This document shows, piece by piece, positions 1 to 5,964 of a stretch of 10,208 nt of DNA. This DNA comes from Alphaproteobacteria bacterium (GTDB taxonomy: Bacteria; Pseudomonadota; Alphaproteobacteria; UBA1280; UBA12223). The stretch spans positions 1-10,208 of the forward strand of contig DMEM01000144.1 in the NCBI GenBank assembly GCA_003450915.1, in the 5' to 3' direction. Both the position numbers and the translations under genes were made by a program. Position 1 is the first letter of the stretch. Every line of letters starts with the position of its first letter. The notes under the pieces were generated by a model that had not been told where the DNA came from, did no database searches, and saw only the letters and a list, made by a program, of their open reading frames with translations.

Positions 1-738
1 AAAGGTGGAGTTGGTAAATCAACTGTTAGTGCAGGTATTGCAGTTAACTTAATAAAAAAAGGCTATAAAGTAGGCTTATTAGATGCAGATGTTTACGGTC
101 CATCACAAGATACAATTATGAACTTAAAAGAAGGTATAGTTCATGATAATGAGCAAGAAGATATTTTGCCAACTGTTGAATCTTTTGGTGTAAGGTGTGT
201 TTCATTGGGCTCATTGATTAAAGATTCTCAAGCTCTAGCTTGGAGAGGACCAATGGTTGTTTCAGCTTTAAAGCAAATGGTTGATAAGACTAACTGGGGA
301 GATATTGAATTTTTAGTAGTAGATTTACCACCTGGAACAGGTGATGTTGTGATGTCTATGGCTAAATTTGTTAAAGTAGATGCTGCAGTTATTTTGTCAA
401 CACCTCAAGATGTAGCTTTATTAGATGCTAAAAAGGCTTTTGATATGTTTAATAAATTAAATATTCCTGTAGCAGGTATGGTAGAGAATATGAGCTATCA
501 TATTTGTAGTAGCTGTGGTTCAAAAGAGCATATTTTTGGTGATAATGGCTTAGCTAAATTTGCAGCAGAGTCAAATAGTCTGTTTTTAGGAGAAATACCT
601 TTAAACATAAGTATAAGAAAAGCATGCGATGAAGGTAGTTCTTTAGCTCAATTTAATGAGTTTTCTTCTATAACTGAAAACTTGTTAGATAGCTTAGATA
701 GTATAAAGCAACAAGCAATTAAAGTAGTTATTGACTAA
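1..738 (+). CDS. mrp: Mrp/ApbC/NBP35-family Fe-S cluster carrier ATPase (5' end missing)
   Basis: P-loop ATPase of the MinD/Mrp class, a cytoplasmic scaffold or carrier that delivers Fe-S clusters to apoproteins. The reading frame is open from base 1, so the true start, and any N-terminal MIP18/DUF59 domain, lies outside the window; 245 residues are visible. The sequence opens inside the deviant Walker A (KGGVGKST), followed by LLDADVYGPS, the family's usual nucleotide-binding segment. WRGPMVVSALKQ and the VVDLPPGTGD switch region follow. The CxxC that bridges a cluster in the Mrp homodimer is present as HICSSCG (visible residues 169 and 172, about bases 505-516). The gene ends in TAA, 67 bases before hflK. 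An Mrp gene directly upstream of hflK-hflC is, from memory, also seen in Rickettsiales. The family assignment is very secure; the physiological targets are not visible here. Confidence 0.95.
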   Translation, partial: KGGVGKSTVSAGIAVNLIKKGYKVGLLDADVYGPSQDTIMNLKEGIVHDNEQEDILPTVESFGVRCVSLGSLIKDSQALAWRGPMVVSALKQMVDKTNWGDIEFLVVDLPPGTGDVVMSMAKFVKVDAAVILSTPQDVALLDAKKAFDMFNKLNIPVAGMVENMSYHICSSCGSKEHIFGDNGLAKFAAESNSLFLGEIPLNISIRKACDEGSSLAQFNEFSSITENLLDSLDSIKQQAIKVVID

Positions 739-759
739 CAAAGTGAGATGCTTTAAAAT
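731..759 (+). promoter_or_regulatory. Sigma70-type promoter for hflK-hflC-rseC
   Basis: A -35 box TTGACT (731-736, 5/6 match to TTGACA) is separated by exactly 17 bases from a -10 box TAAAAT (754-759, 5/6 match to TATAAT). The -35 box overlaps the last codons and stop of mrp. The predicted start near 766 leaves a leader of about 40 bases before the hflK ATG. This suggests hflKC can be expressed independently of mrp. It was found by eye and is not experimentally supported. Confidence 0.65.
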
Positions 760-805
760 GGTCTTAAATCAATTTTTAATAAATAAAAACAAGAAAGGAT
801 AGGCA

Positions 806-1939
806 ATGTCTAGTCTGACAAATATATTTTCTGGCCCATGGGGTGATGATAAGTCTGGAAAAACTTCAGAAAAAACAGAAAAGATTATCAAAGAAACAAT
901 TTTAGATTTTAAAAAAGAAGCTGAAAGAGTAAGAAAAGGCTCTTCAAATAATAATTATGGTGGTGGAGACTTTGAAGTTCCAAATCCTAATAAATTATTT
1001 GCGATTGTTTTAGTTGCTGGTGTAGCCTTATGGTTAGCTAGTGGTTTTTATAAAATAACTCCAGGTGAAGAAGGCGTTGTTTTAAGATTTGGTAAATATA
1101 TCCAAACAACTCAGCCTGGTTTAAACTACCACCTGCCGTCTCCAATTGAAACAGTTATTAAAGTAAATACTCAATTAGATAATTCTACAGAAATTGGTTT
1201 TAGAAGCTTAGGTAAAGCAGCTAGGTATTATGCTAATAGAAGAGGTGGCAATGATTCAGATATTAGAGATGTTCCATCAGAGTCATTAATGCTAACTGGT
1301 GATCAAAGAATTGTTGATTTAGATTTTGAGGTACTATGGAGAGTTGGAAACGCTAAAGACTATTTATTTAATTTAGAAAATCCACAAAAAACAATCCATG
1401 ATGTTGCTGAAACAGCCATTCGTGAAGTTATTGGTACTCATAAATTAGATGATGCTTTAACAGATGGAAAAACTAAAATTAAAAATGAAGTTAGAGATTT
1501 AATGTCTAAAGTTTTAGATGATTATAAATCTGGTATTATTATTACAGGTCTACAGTGGAGACAGGTTCAACCTCCAGCTCCAGTTAAGCAAGCATTCTTA
1601 GATGTTAAGGCAGCTTTAAAAGATGCTGATAGGATGAGAAACGAAGCTGAAGGTTATGCAAATGATATTATTCCAAAAGCAAAAGGTCAGGCTGAGCAAA
1701 TTTTACAAGATGCTGATGCTTATGCACAGTCTAAAGTAGCGGCTGCAAAAGGTGAGGCTGATAGATTTGAACAACAGCTAAAAGCTTATAACCAGGCTAA
1801 ATCTATTACAGAAAAAAGACTTTATATTGAAGCAATGGAAGAAGTTCTAGCAAATTCAAATAAAGTTATTATGTCAAAAAATGCGGGTGGTAATGTATTA
1901 CCGTACTTGCCTTTAGATAAAAAAAATAATGTAAGATAA
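806..1939 (+). CDS. hflK: FtsH protease modulator HflK (SPFH/band-7 membrane protein)
   Basis: Larger subunit of the HflK-HflC complex, which forms a membrane cage around the FtsH AAA protease and modulates its turnover of membrane proteins. The protein has 377 residues. It has a polar, Gly/Asn-rich cytoplasmic N-terminus (1-61), one transmembrane helix (about 63-81, LFAIVLVAGVALWLASG), then the SPFH domain beginning at TPGEEGVVLRFGKY with PGLNYHLPSPIE. The HflK signature VLWRV (176-180) and an Ala/Glu/Lys-rich helical stretch (about 262-330, with NEAEGYANDIIPKAKGQAE) follow. Length and domain order match typical HflK. The ATG is preceded by AAAGGAT at a normal distance, and the N-terminal IFSGPWGDD resembles other HflK starts. 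Only 13 bases separate it from hflC, so the two are co-transcribed and probably co-assembled. Confidence 0.95.
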   Translation: MSSLTNIFSGPWGDDKSGKTSEKTEKIIKETILDFKKEAERVRKGSSNNNYGGGDFEVPNPNKLFAIVLVAGVALWLASGFYKITPGEEGVVLRFGKYIQTTQPGLNYHLPSPIETVIKVNTQLDNSTEIGFRSLGKAARYYANRRGGNDSDIRDVPSESLMLTGDQRIVDLDFEVLWRVGNAKDYLFNLENPQKTIHDVAETAIREVIGTHKLDDALTDGKTKIKNEVRDLMSKVLDDYKSGIIITGLQWRQVQPPAPVKQAFLDVKAALKDADRMRNEAEGYANDIIPKAKGQAEQILQDADAYAQSKVAAAKGEADRFEQQLKAYNQAKSITEKRLYIEAMEEVLANSNKVIMSKNAGGNVLPYLPLDKKNNVR

Positions 1940-1952
1940 GGAATTAAATAAA

Positions 1953-2816
1953 ATGAATTTTGCAAAAGTATTATTATTAATTATTGTAGCAATTGCAGGT
2001 GTTATCTTTATTAATTCTGCATATGTTATTAAAGAAACAGAGCAAGCTGTTGTATTGGCATTTGGTAAGGTACAAGAAGTAAACGCAAAACCAGGTTTAC
2101 ATTTTAAAGCTCCATTTTATGAGCAAGTAATTATACTTGATAAAAGAGTTTTAGAAACTGAGTCAAAAGCTGAAGAGTTACAAACAGTAAATAAAGAACT
2201 TATCATATTAAACAGTTTTACAAAATGGAGAATTGTTGATTCTAAGAAATTTTATGAAAAGCTATTTAACCGTTCAAGAGCAAATGACAGGATTGGTTCT
2301 GTTGTAAACTCTAATATTAGAGAGATGATTGCTAAAATTACTCTTGAAGAGTTAATTTCAGGAAATAGAAACCAAGTTGTTGGTGATGTTATGCGTCTTT
2401 CTAAGCCTAAAATTGAAGGTGAATATGGTATCGAAATTATTGATATTAGAATTAAACGTGCTGACTTACCTGAAGAAAACGCTAACTATGTTTATAATGA
2501 TATGAAAGCTGAGCGTAATAAAGAAGCTAAAGAATTAAGAGCTAAAGGTTCGCAAGATTCTCAAGTTATTAAAGCAACTGCTGAAAAAGAAGTTAAAGTT
2601 TTAGTAGCTGAAGCTAAAGAAAAAGCTGAAAAACTTAAAGGTAATGGCGATGCTCAATCTATTAAGATTTATGCTGATGCATACTCAAAAGATCCTAGAT
2701 TTTATGAGTTAAGCAGAACTCTTGAGTCTTATAAAAAAGCATTAGGTTCAAAAGAAACAACATTTGTTTTAGACCCTTCAGTTAAATTCTTAGATTCATT
2801 ACAAACAGGTAAATAA
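1953..2816 (+). CDS. hflC: FtsH protease modulator HflC (SPFH/band-7 membrane protein)
   Basis: Partner of HflK in the FtsH-regulating membrane complex. The protein has 287 residues with an N-terminal transmembrane anchor (about 4-22) rather than a cleavable signal. The SPFH core follows with ETEQAVVLAFGKV, KPGLHFKAPFYEQV and LDKRVLETE (64-70). The IIDIRIKRADLPEE segment (162-175), typical of HflC, leads into a charged helical region (about 185-230) ending in the GNGDAQSIKIYADAYSKDPRFYE motif, which is highly characteristic of the family. The ribosome site AAGGA (1938-1942) overlaps the hflK stop codon, so translation is probably coupled. The stop lies two bases before the TTG start of the next gene. 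I see nothing abnormal in the protein itself. Confidence 0.95.
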   Translation: MNFAKVLLLIIVAIAGVIFINSAYVIKETEQAVVLAFGKVQEVNAKPGLHFKAPFYEQVIILDKRVLETESKAEELQTVNKELIILNSFTKWRIVDSKKFYEKLFNRSRANDRIGSVVNSNIREMIAKITLEELISGNRNQVVGDVMRLSKPKIEGEYGIEIIDIRIKRADLPEENANYVYNDMKAERNKEAKELRAKGSQDSQVIKATAEKEVKVLVAEAKEKAEKLKGNGDAQSIKIYADAYSKDPRFYELSRTLESYKKALGSKETTFVLDPSVKFLDSLQTGK

Positions 2817-2818
2817 GA

Positions 2819-3226
2819 TTGAAAAATGTTGTAGAACAAGTTTGTATCGTTAGAGCCATTAAAAATAATGGCTCTAACGTTGTTTTATCATTAGAACCTA
2901 AAAAACAAAAGTGTAAAGGTTGTGATGGAAAATGTGCAAAAATGTTAAAACCTGTTGAATACATAGATATTGCTTATAATAAAGATGATTTAGAAGTTGA
3001 TGATGAAATCATGTTATATATGGAGAAAAACTATTTAGCAAAGTTAGTTTTTCAGGTTTTAGGACTTCCTTTACTGGCATTGCTGACTATTGTTATTTTA
3101 GGAACAGCTTTAGATTTTTCAGAGTCGTTGTTAATTGCTAGTATTTTTATTAGTTTGTCTGTAATATTTTTCTTACAGGTAAGGTATCTGAAAGTAGAAA
3201 AGCAGTTAAAAATTAGAAAAAATTAA
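2819..3226 (+). CDS. RseC/MucC-like membrane protein with N-terminal cysteine motif
   Basis: A 135-residue protein resembling the RseC/MucC family, known in gammaproteobacteria as a positive modulator of sigma-E and as part of the SoxR-reducing system. Visible features are an N-terminal beta-rich segment (6-27), a cysteine cluster C32-x2-C35-x3-C39 (the usual position for this family), an acidic stretch VDDEIMLYME, and two adjacent transmembrane helices (about 76-97 and 103-120) with a short basic tail. The start is TTG, two bases after the hflC stop; no in-frame ATG fits, and AGGTAA in the end of hflC can serve as ribosome site. A perfect 14-bp hairpin lies within codons 10-21. No sigma-E or rseA/rseB gene is in the window, so a link to envelope stress or redox control is inferred. 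Placement directly after hflKC fits a role in membrane homeostasis. Confidence 0.8.
   Translation: MKNVVEQVCIVRAIKNNGSNVVLSLEPKKQKCKGCDGKCAKMLKPVEYIDIAYNKDDLEVDDEIMLYMEKNYLAKLVFQVLGLPLLALLTIVILGTALDFSESLLIASIFISLSVIFFLQVRYLKVEKQLKIRKN
2848..2888 (+). promoter_or_regulatory. Intragenic terminator-like hairpin in the rseC-like gene
   Basis: The arms at 2848-2861 and 2866-2879 are perfectly complementary over 14 bp (CGTTAGAGCCATTA and its complement) around an AAAA loop. They are followed by TTGTTTTAT, a U-rich tract on the plus strand only. It has the form of an intrinsic terminator but lies 30-60 bases inside an open reading frame, straight after a weak TTG start. Translating ribosomes would melt it, so it may act as a translation-sensitive attenuator. 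It could also be a chance product of coding, since the segment encodes a beta-hairpin-like stretch shared with the family. Confidence 0.5.
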
Positions 3227-3233
3227 GTTAAAT

Positions 3234-3270
3234 AAAAAAGAAACGCTTTAAATAAAGCGTTTCTTTTTTA
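3234..3270. terminator. Intrinsic terminator closing the hflK-hflC-rseC operon
   Basis: The arms 3234-3250 and 3253-3269 are perfect 17-base complements: a six-A run, GAAACGCTTTA, two loop bases, then the complement ending in six T. The stop codon of the rseC-like gene ends eight bases upstream. T-runs flank the stem on both strands, so it could also stop reverse transcription. Confidence 0.9.
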
Positions 3271-3288
3271 TTTTTTAATACTAAAAAT

Positions 3289-3424
3289 TATAATATGGTT
3301 AGAGTGTCATATATCAAAAGTATTATTTTGTGCAGCTAAATATGGTTGACTAAAAATATCATTAAAGGTAATGGTTGATTTTCTGACTTGTACTAATAAA
3401 AAGCCCAGAACTCTGGGCTTTTTG
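3289..3424 (+). ncRNA. Candidate small RNA (or leader) between two terminators
   Basis: The gap 3227-3502 has no credible open reading frame. A perfect TATAAT lies at 3289-3294, though without a recognisable -35, and a strong intrinsic terminator ends near 3423. A transcript would run from about 3301 to 3424, near 125 bases. The stretch contains two direct copies of ATGGTTGA (3342-3349 and 3371-3378) and a related ATGGTTAGA at 3295. The repertoire fits an independent sRNA, or a prematurely terminated leader of the downstream secreted-protein gene. I recognise no known RNA family. This is speculative: the evidence is one -10 box and one terminator that has no other gene to serve. Confidence 0.3.
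3398..3424 (+). terminator. Intrinsic terminator in the gap upstream of the TSP1-protein gene
   Basis: The arms 3398-3409 and 3412-3423 (AAAAAGCCCAGA and its exact complement) form a 12-bp stem with a minimal loop and a T5 tract. It lies about 150 bases beyond the operon terminator at 3234-3270 and about 80 bases before the next gene. It therefore either ends a small transcript of its own or attenuates that gene. Confidence 0.85.
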
Positions 3425-3440
3425 TATTGCCTGGTCAGGA

Positions 3441-3446
3441 TATAAT
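3441..3446 (+). promoter_or_regulatory. Possible -10 box for the TSP1-repeat protein gene
   Basis: A perfect TATAAT lies 56 bases before the ATG and just after the terminator at 3398-3424, so the gene needs a promoter here. No convincing -35 or extended -10 accompanies it (the -35 position falls in the terminator's T-run). An activator may therefore be required, or the real promoter may lie elsewhere in this A+T-rich stretch. Confidence 0.4.
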
Positions 3447-3487
3447 ATGTATACTAGCATATAAATTAATAACAAGGATATTTATAT

Positions 3488-3493
3488 AGGAGG
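3488..3493 (+). promoter_or_regulatory. Consensus Shine-Dalgarno site deciding the start at 3503
   Basis: AGGAGG lies nine bases before the ATG at 3503. An ATG at 3498 is closer but is out of frame and reaches TGA after two codons. This is the strongest ribosome site in the window (the others are AAGGA-like or weaker), suggesting the protein is made in quantity when transcribed. Confidence 0.8.
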
Positions 3494-3502
3494 TTATATG
3501 CT

Positions 3503-4855
3503 ATGAAATATTTTATAACAATACTAGGAATACTATTTTCAGTAAATACATTTGCTGGTAATACTCCAGACTTAAGTGGCATTGCGGACCCAAGTTCTGT
3601 TAATGTTGAAGACTTTAACTCTTATAAAGCATCAGAAGATTCTAACTATAAGGGAAGAAATGAAAATAGAGCCGTTACAAGAGAGCTGCAGACAAGCTCT
3701 AAAGGTTCTTCCTTATCTAGAAGTGTAGTAACTAGCAAGTCAAATAATAACGCTCAATTAGAAAACTTTGAGTCAACAGTTGGCGAGTTAGTTCAAAAAG
3801 TAGAAGATGATAGGGCAAAAAAATCTAAGGGTCACAAGTCTGTGGTAGATGACTCTAAGGTAAAACTAAAAGAAGCTTATGACTACACTAAGCAAATTAA
3901 TACAGACTTACTGGGTAATGAGCAAGATCCGATAGTTCAAAATGCTTTTAAATGTTCGAACTTAAGAAATTGTGATACAAGTGAAAATGACTCTCATGCA
4001 ATGCCAACATGTGGAGACTCACAGCGTTTAACATGGACAGGTCAAAAATGGGAGTGTATTGGAGTATTTGAAAATCCAGGCAAACCAAACTGTGATTCAA
4101 CACAATGGTCAAAAGATGTAAACGGTGGTACAGCATGTATTGATTATATTTATGTTTGGACCAAAACAGGTGTTAGTGCTTGTCAATCAACAAATACAGC
4201 ATCTCATATTTATCAATGTATGAGGAAAAAAAATATGCAAGATACTGGCAGTTCTGTGCCAGATGAAAACTGCTTTGGTGAAAAGCCAACAGGTAAAGAT
4301 TCTTGTACATATGAAGGCGTATGGCAGCCAGGTAACTGGAGTGCATGTACAAAAACTTGTGGTAGTGGCACTCAAAACAGATATGTAGGTTGTTCAACAG
4401 GATATTGTAACCCTGCTACAAAACCAGCTGTAACAAGAAGCTGTAATACTCAAAGATGTCCAATATCTGCAAGCTATAGCTGCTCAGCATATGGTTCAGG
4501 TTGGTATCTATCAGGTACAAATTGTACTAAAGCCGCAGACTGTAGATATACATATAAACAAGCTCCTTATGGTGGTGCATACGGTGATTATTGCCAAATA
4601 GGCGGTCGTATTGGAAGTGGTAAAGTTGAGTGTTATTATGGTGGAAGAACAGTTTTCCGTAAAAATATAAGTGATCCATCTTTAGGAGATAGGAATCAGC
4701 CTTATTCTCTTGGAACTAAAAAATCAAATTGTACAGGACAAGGTTGTGCTAGTGGTTACACTGCAAGACATCAGGTATGTCTTAGCTCAGGAACAAGAGC
4801 TGCTACAAAGTATTGTCCAGGAGGATGGACTTTAAGTGGAAATCTTTGTTATTAA
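3503..4855 (+). CDS. Secreted cysteine-rich protein with thrombospondin type-1 repeat
   Basis: A 450-residue exported protein I cannot name. Residues 1-18 are a signal peptide (lipophilic core ITILGILFSV, probable cleavage after TFA18). Residues 19-150 are polar, Ser/Lys/Asn-rich, partly helical and free of cysteine. The remaining 300 residues hold all 26 cysteines, suggesting up to 13 disulfides formed in the periplasm. A CGDSQRLTWTGQKWEC block (170-185) resembles short C-x-W-x-C modules of bacterial surface and tail-fibre-like proteins. A degenerate TSP1-like stretch (219-268) precedes a clear TSP1 repeat (274-320). The C-terminus has two copies of a C-x-G-W-x-L-S-G-x-x-C motif (327-341 and 438-449), a pattern I associate with cysteine-rich secreted or mating-pair proteins such as TraN. 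There is no membrane anchor or LPxTG. It stands alone between terminators with its own promoter and strong ribosome site. Adhesion or host interaction is inferred from the TSP1 fold only. Confidence 0.85.
   Translation: MKYFITILGILFSVNTFAGNTPDLSGIADPSSVNVEDFNSYKASEDSNYKGRNENRAVTRELQTSSKGSSLSRSVVTSKSNNNAQLENFESTVGELVQKVEDDRAKKSKGHKSVVDDSKVKLKEAYDYTKQINTDLLGNEQDPIVQNAFKCSNLRNCDTSENDSHAMPTCGDSQRLTWTGQKWECIGVFENPGKPNCDSTQWSKDVNGGTACIDYIYVWTKTGVSACQSTNTASHIYQCMRKKNMQDTGSSVPDENCFGEKPTGKDSCTYEGVWQPGNWSACTKTCGSGTQNRYVGCSTGYCNPATKPAVTRSCNTQRCPISASYSCSAYGSGWYLSGTNCTKAADCRYTYKQAPYGGAYGDYCQIGGRIGSGKVECYYGGRTVFRKNISDPSLGDRNQPYSLGTKKSNCTGQGCASGYTARHQVCLSSGTRAATKYCPGGWTLSGNLCY
4157..4306 (+). other. Degenerate TSP1-like repeat (residues 219-268)
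   Basis: This stretch follows the TSP1 layout W-x3-G-x-S-x-C227, then YQC239-x-R, SVPDENC257, a KP pair and C268. It lacks the second cysteine (the TCG) and is three residues shorter between the first and third conserved cysteines than the repeat after it. It reads as an eroded or divergent tandem copy. The assignment rests on pattern matching alone. Confidence 0.4.
4322..4462 (+). other. Thrombospondin type-1 domain (residues 274-320)
   Basis: The hallmark pattern is complete: W274-x4-W279-S-x-C282-x3-C286-G-x-G-x3-R293-x3-C297, then C302 and RSC314NTQRC319P. The six cysteines and the Trp/Arg ladder positions match animal ADAMTS/thrombospondin repeats closely, including the CNTQxCP ending. 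In animals this fold binds glycosaminoglycans and matrix proteins. Its function in this bacterial protein is unknown. Confidence 0.8.
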
Positions 4856-4866
4856 GATTTAGTTGA

Positions 4867-4901
4867 TATAAAAAAGCTCCCCAAAAGGGAGCTTTTTTAT
4901 A
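4867..4901. terminator. Bidirectional terminator between convergent genes
   Basis: A 15-bp stem (4867-4881 with 4887-4901, core AAAAAAGCTCCC and its complement) has a CAAAA loop and six T on each strand's 3' side. It lies 11 bases after the secreted-protein stop and eight bases from the kinase stop (4910, minus strand), so it serves both converging transcripts. Confidence 0.9.
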
Positions 4902-4909
4902 ATTAATAC

Positions 4910-5791
4910 TTAATTAATAGTTTCTTGTTTTTCGATTTCTTCTAAGCTTGGAATTGAAGATACTGTACCTAAACGTTGTACGGCAAGGCCTGCTACAATG
5001 TTTGCATATTCAAAGTGTGATTTAAAGCTTTCTGACTCATTTTTTAGATAGTTTGATACATATGCTCCGTGAAAAATGTCGCCGGCTCCTGTTGAGTCTT
5101 TTACTTTAATCTCTGACATTGCGGGTATTTTAAAAAATTCACCATCTTCTAAACCAATAACACCCCTAATGCCTCTAGTAATAGCAGATACTTTACAGCC
5201 TTGCTTTGCTAAATATTCTAAAGTATCCTTATGAGATAGTTCTAAGTCATCACAAAATTGTTCAGATACAACTGCAATGTCAATATATTTTAATAGCTCT
5301 TGAGTTCCTGTTCTAACAGTTCCTCCATCAAGAGATGTTAAGATACCAAATTGTTTTGCTTGTTTTGCAAGCTCAAGTGTAATCTCTGGCATATGCCCGT
5401 CAAAATGAATGATTTTAAATTTTGAAAGGTCAATAGTAGGAGTCTTATTATCAACATCTTTATCACCACATAAAATAATAGCTCTTTGAATACCATTTGG
5501 AATGATTACAGAAAGAGATGTTTTGCTTGCTTGGATAGCATGAAGAGTAATATCCTCTTTTTTATAAAGCTCTTGAATTAAAACATTTAGATCGTCATTT
5601 GCCATTGGAGTTACAATTTCTACTTTTGAGCCAAGACGACTTACCGTACAGCCTGCAACTGTTGCATTACCACCTAAATTAACAGCATATTTTTGATCTC
5701 TAAGTTTATTGTCTCCTAATGGGATTGCTATAGTATCAAGAGTAATATCTAAATAAGTGTTTCCTACAAATAATGCTTTTTTTATGGTCAT
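4910..5791 (-). CDS. PfkB/ribokinase-family carbohydrate kinase
   Basis: Cytoplasmic ATP-dependent kinase of the PfkB superfamily, 293 residues, a usual length. Visible are the N-terminal VGNTYLDIT strand, the substrate-side glycine motif NLGGNATVAGCTVSRLG (38-54), the central LDGGTVR and VVSEQF segments (154-180), and the C-terminal PfkB signature DSTGAGDIFHGAY (232-244). That signature carries the anion-hole GAGD and the catalytic base Asp238. These residues are intact, so the enzyme should be active, but the substrate (ribose, fructose, an aminosugar, a nucleoside or other) cannot be read from the sequence. The gene is downstream of ftsZ in the same direction. A terminator lies between them and the kinase has its own promoter overlapped by a palindrome, so it is probably a separately repressed metabolic unit. 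Only a weak GA-rich ribosome site precedes the ATG. Confidence 0.88.
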   Translation of the reverse strand: MTIKKALFVGNTYLDITLDTIAIPLGDNKLRDQKYAVNLGGNATVAGCTVSRLGSKVEIVTPMANDDLNVLIQELYKKEDITLHAIQASKTSLSVIIPNGIQRAIILCGDKDVDNKTPTIDLSKFKIIHFDGHMPEITLELAKQAKQFGILTSLDGGTVRTGTQELLKYIDIAVVSEQFCDDLELSHKDTLEYLAKQGCKVSAITRGIRGVIGLEDGEFFKIPAMSEIKVKDSTGAGDIFHGAYVSNYLKNESESFKSHFEYANIVAGLAVQRLGTVSSIPSLEEIEKQETIN

Positions 5792-5821
5792 TTTCTTTAA
5801 TCTCTTTATTTATTAAGTTGT

Positions 5822-5840
5822 CGTGTACTAATTGTACACG
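5822..5840 (-). promoter_or_regulatory. Palindromic operator overlapping the kinase promoter
   Basis: CGTGTAC and GTACACG are perfect 7-base inverted arms separated by five bases. The dyad covers the predicted -10 box (5831-5836) and start region of the sugar kinase promoter, 31-49 bases before its ATG. The geometry is that of a repressor operator for a dimeric helix-turn-helix protein. The regulator is not encoded in the window and I cannot assign its family. Confidence 0.55.
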
Positions 5841-5859
5841 TCCTTTGTTAATAAATCAA
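5831..5859 (-). promoter_or_regulatory. Sigma70-type promoter of the PfkB kinase
   Basis: On the minus strand a -35 TTGATT (5854-5859, 4/6) lies 17 bases from a -10 TACAAT (5831-5836, 5/6). The start would fall near 5824, giving a leader of about 33 bases. It lies beyond the ftsZ terminator, as an independent transcript requires. Confidence 0.6.
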
Positions 5860-5910
5860 AATCTTTTTGAAAATGCCTCCTTAAAACGGTATATGCAATT
5901 TTATAGATAT

Positions 5911-5942
5911 AAAAAAACAAGCCATATTCATGACTTGTTTTT
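5911..5942 (-). terminator. Intrinsic terminator downstream of ftsZ
   Basis: On the minus strand AAAAACAAG pairs with CTTGTTTTT (5934-5942 with 5913-5921) around a 12-base loop, and the T-run continues to seven. It lies about 40 bases after the ftsZ stop and separates ftsZ from the kinase. The stem has few G-C pairs, so it may be leaky. Confidence 0.75.
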
Positions 5943-5964
5943 ACTTTATAATATTTACTGTGGT

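Noticed and set aside
3342..3378. Direct ATGGTTGA repeats as a possible CRISPR-like or attachment site
   Set aside because: Only two 8-base copies at 29-base spacing, with no cas genes, integrase or tRNA nearby. They are too short to mean this.
3371..3445. 24-codon open frame across the second terminator upstream of the TSP1-protein gene
   Set aside because: AAAGG lies only two bases from its ATG, the peptide shows no regulatory codon run, and it ends in the -10 region of the next gene. It is not convincing as a leader peptide.
3948..4397. Minus-strand frames opposite the TSP1-protein gene
   Set aside because: They are several short overlapping frames with Cys/His/Leu-rich translations produced by the complementary strand. 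No start signals were seen.
5874..5882. AAGGAGG-like ribosome site on the minus strand upstream of the kinase promoter
   Set aside because: The only frame at a usable distance starts with ATT and stops after eight codons, and the site lies upstream of the predicted promoter. It is likely fortuitous or a relic.
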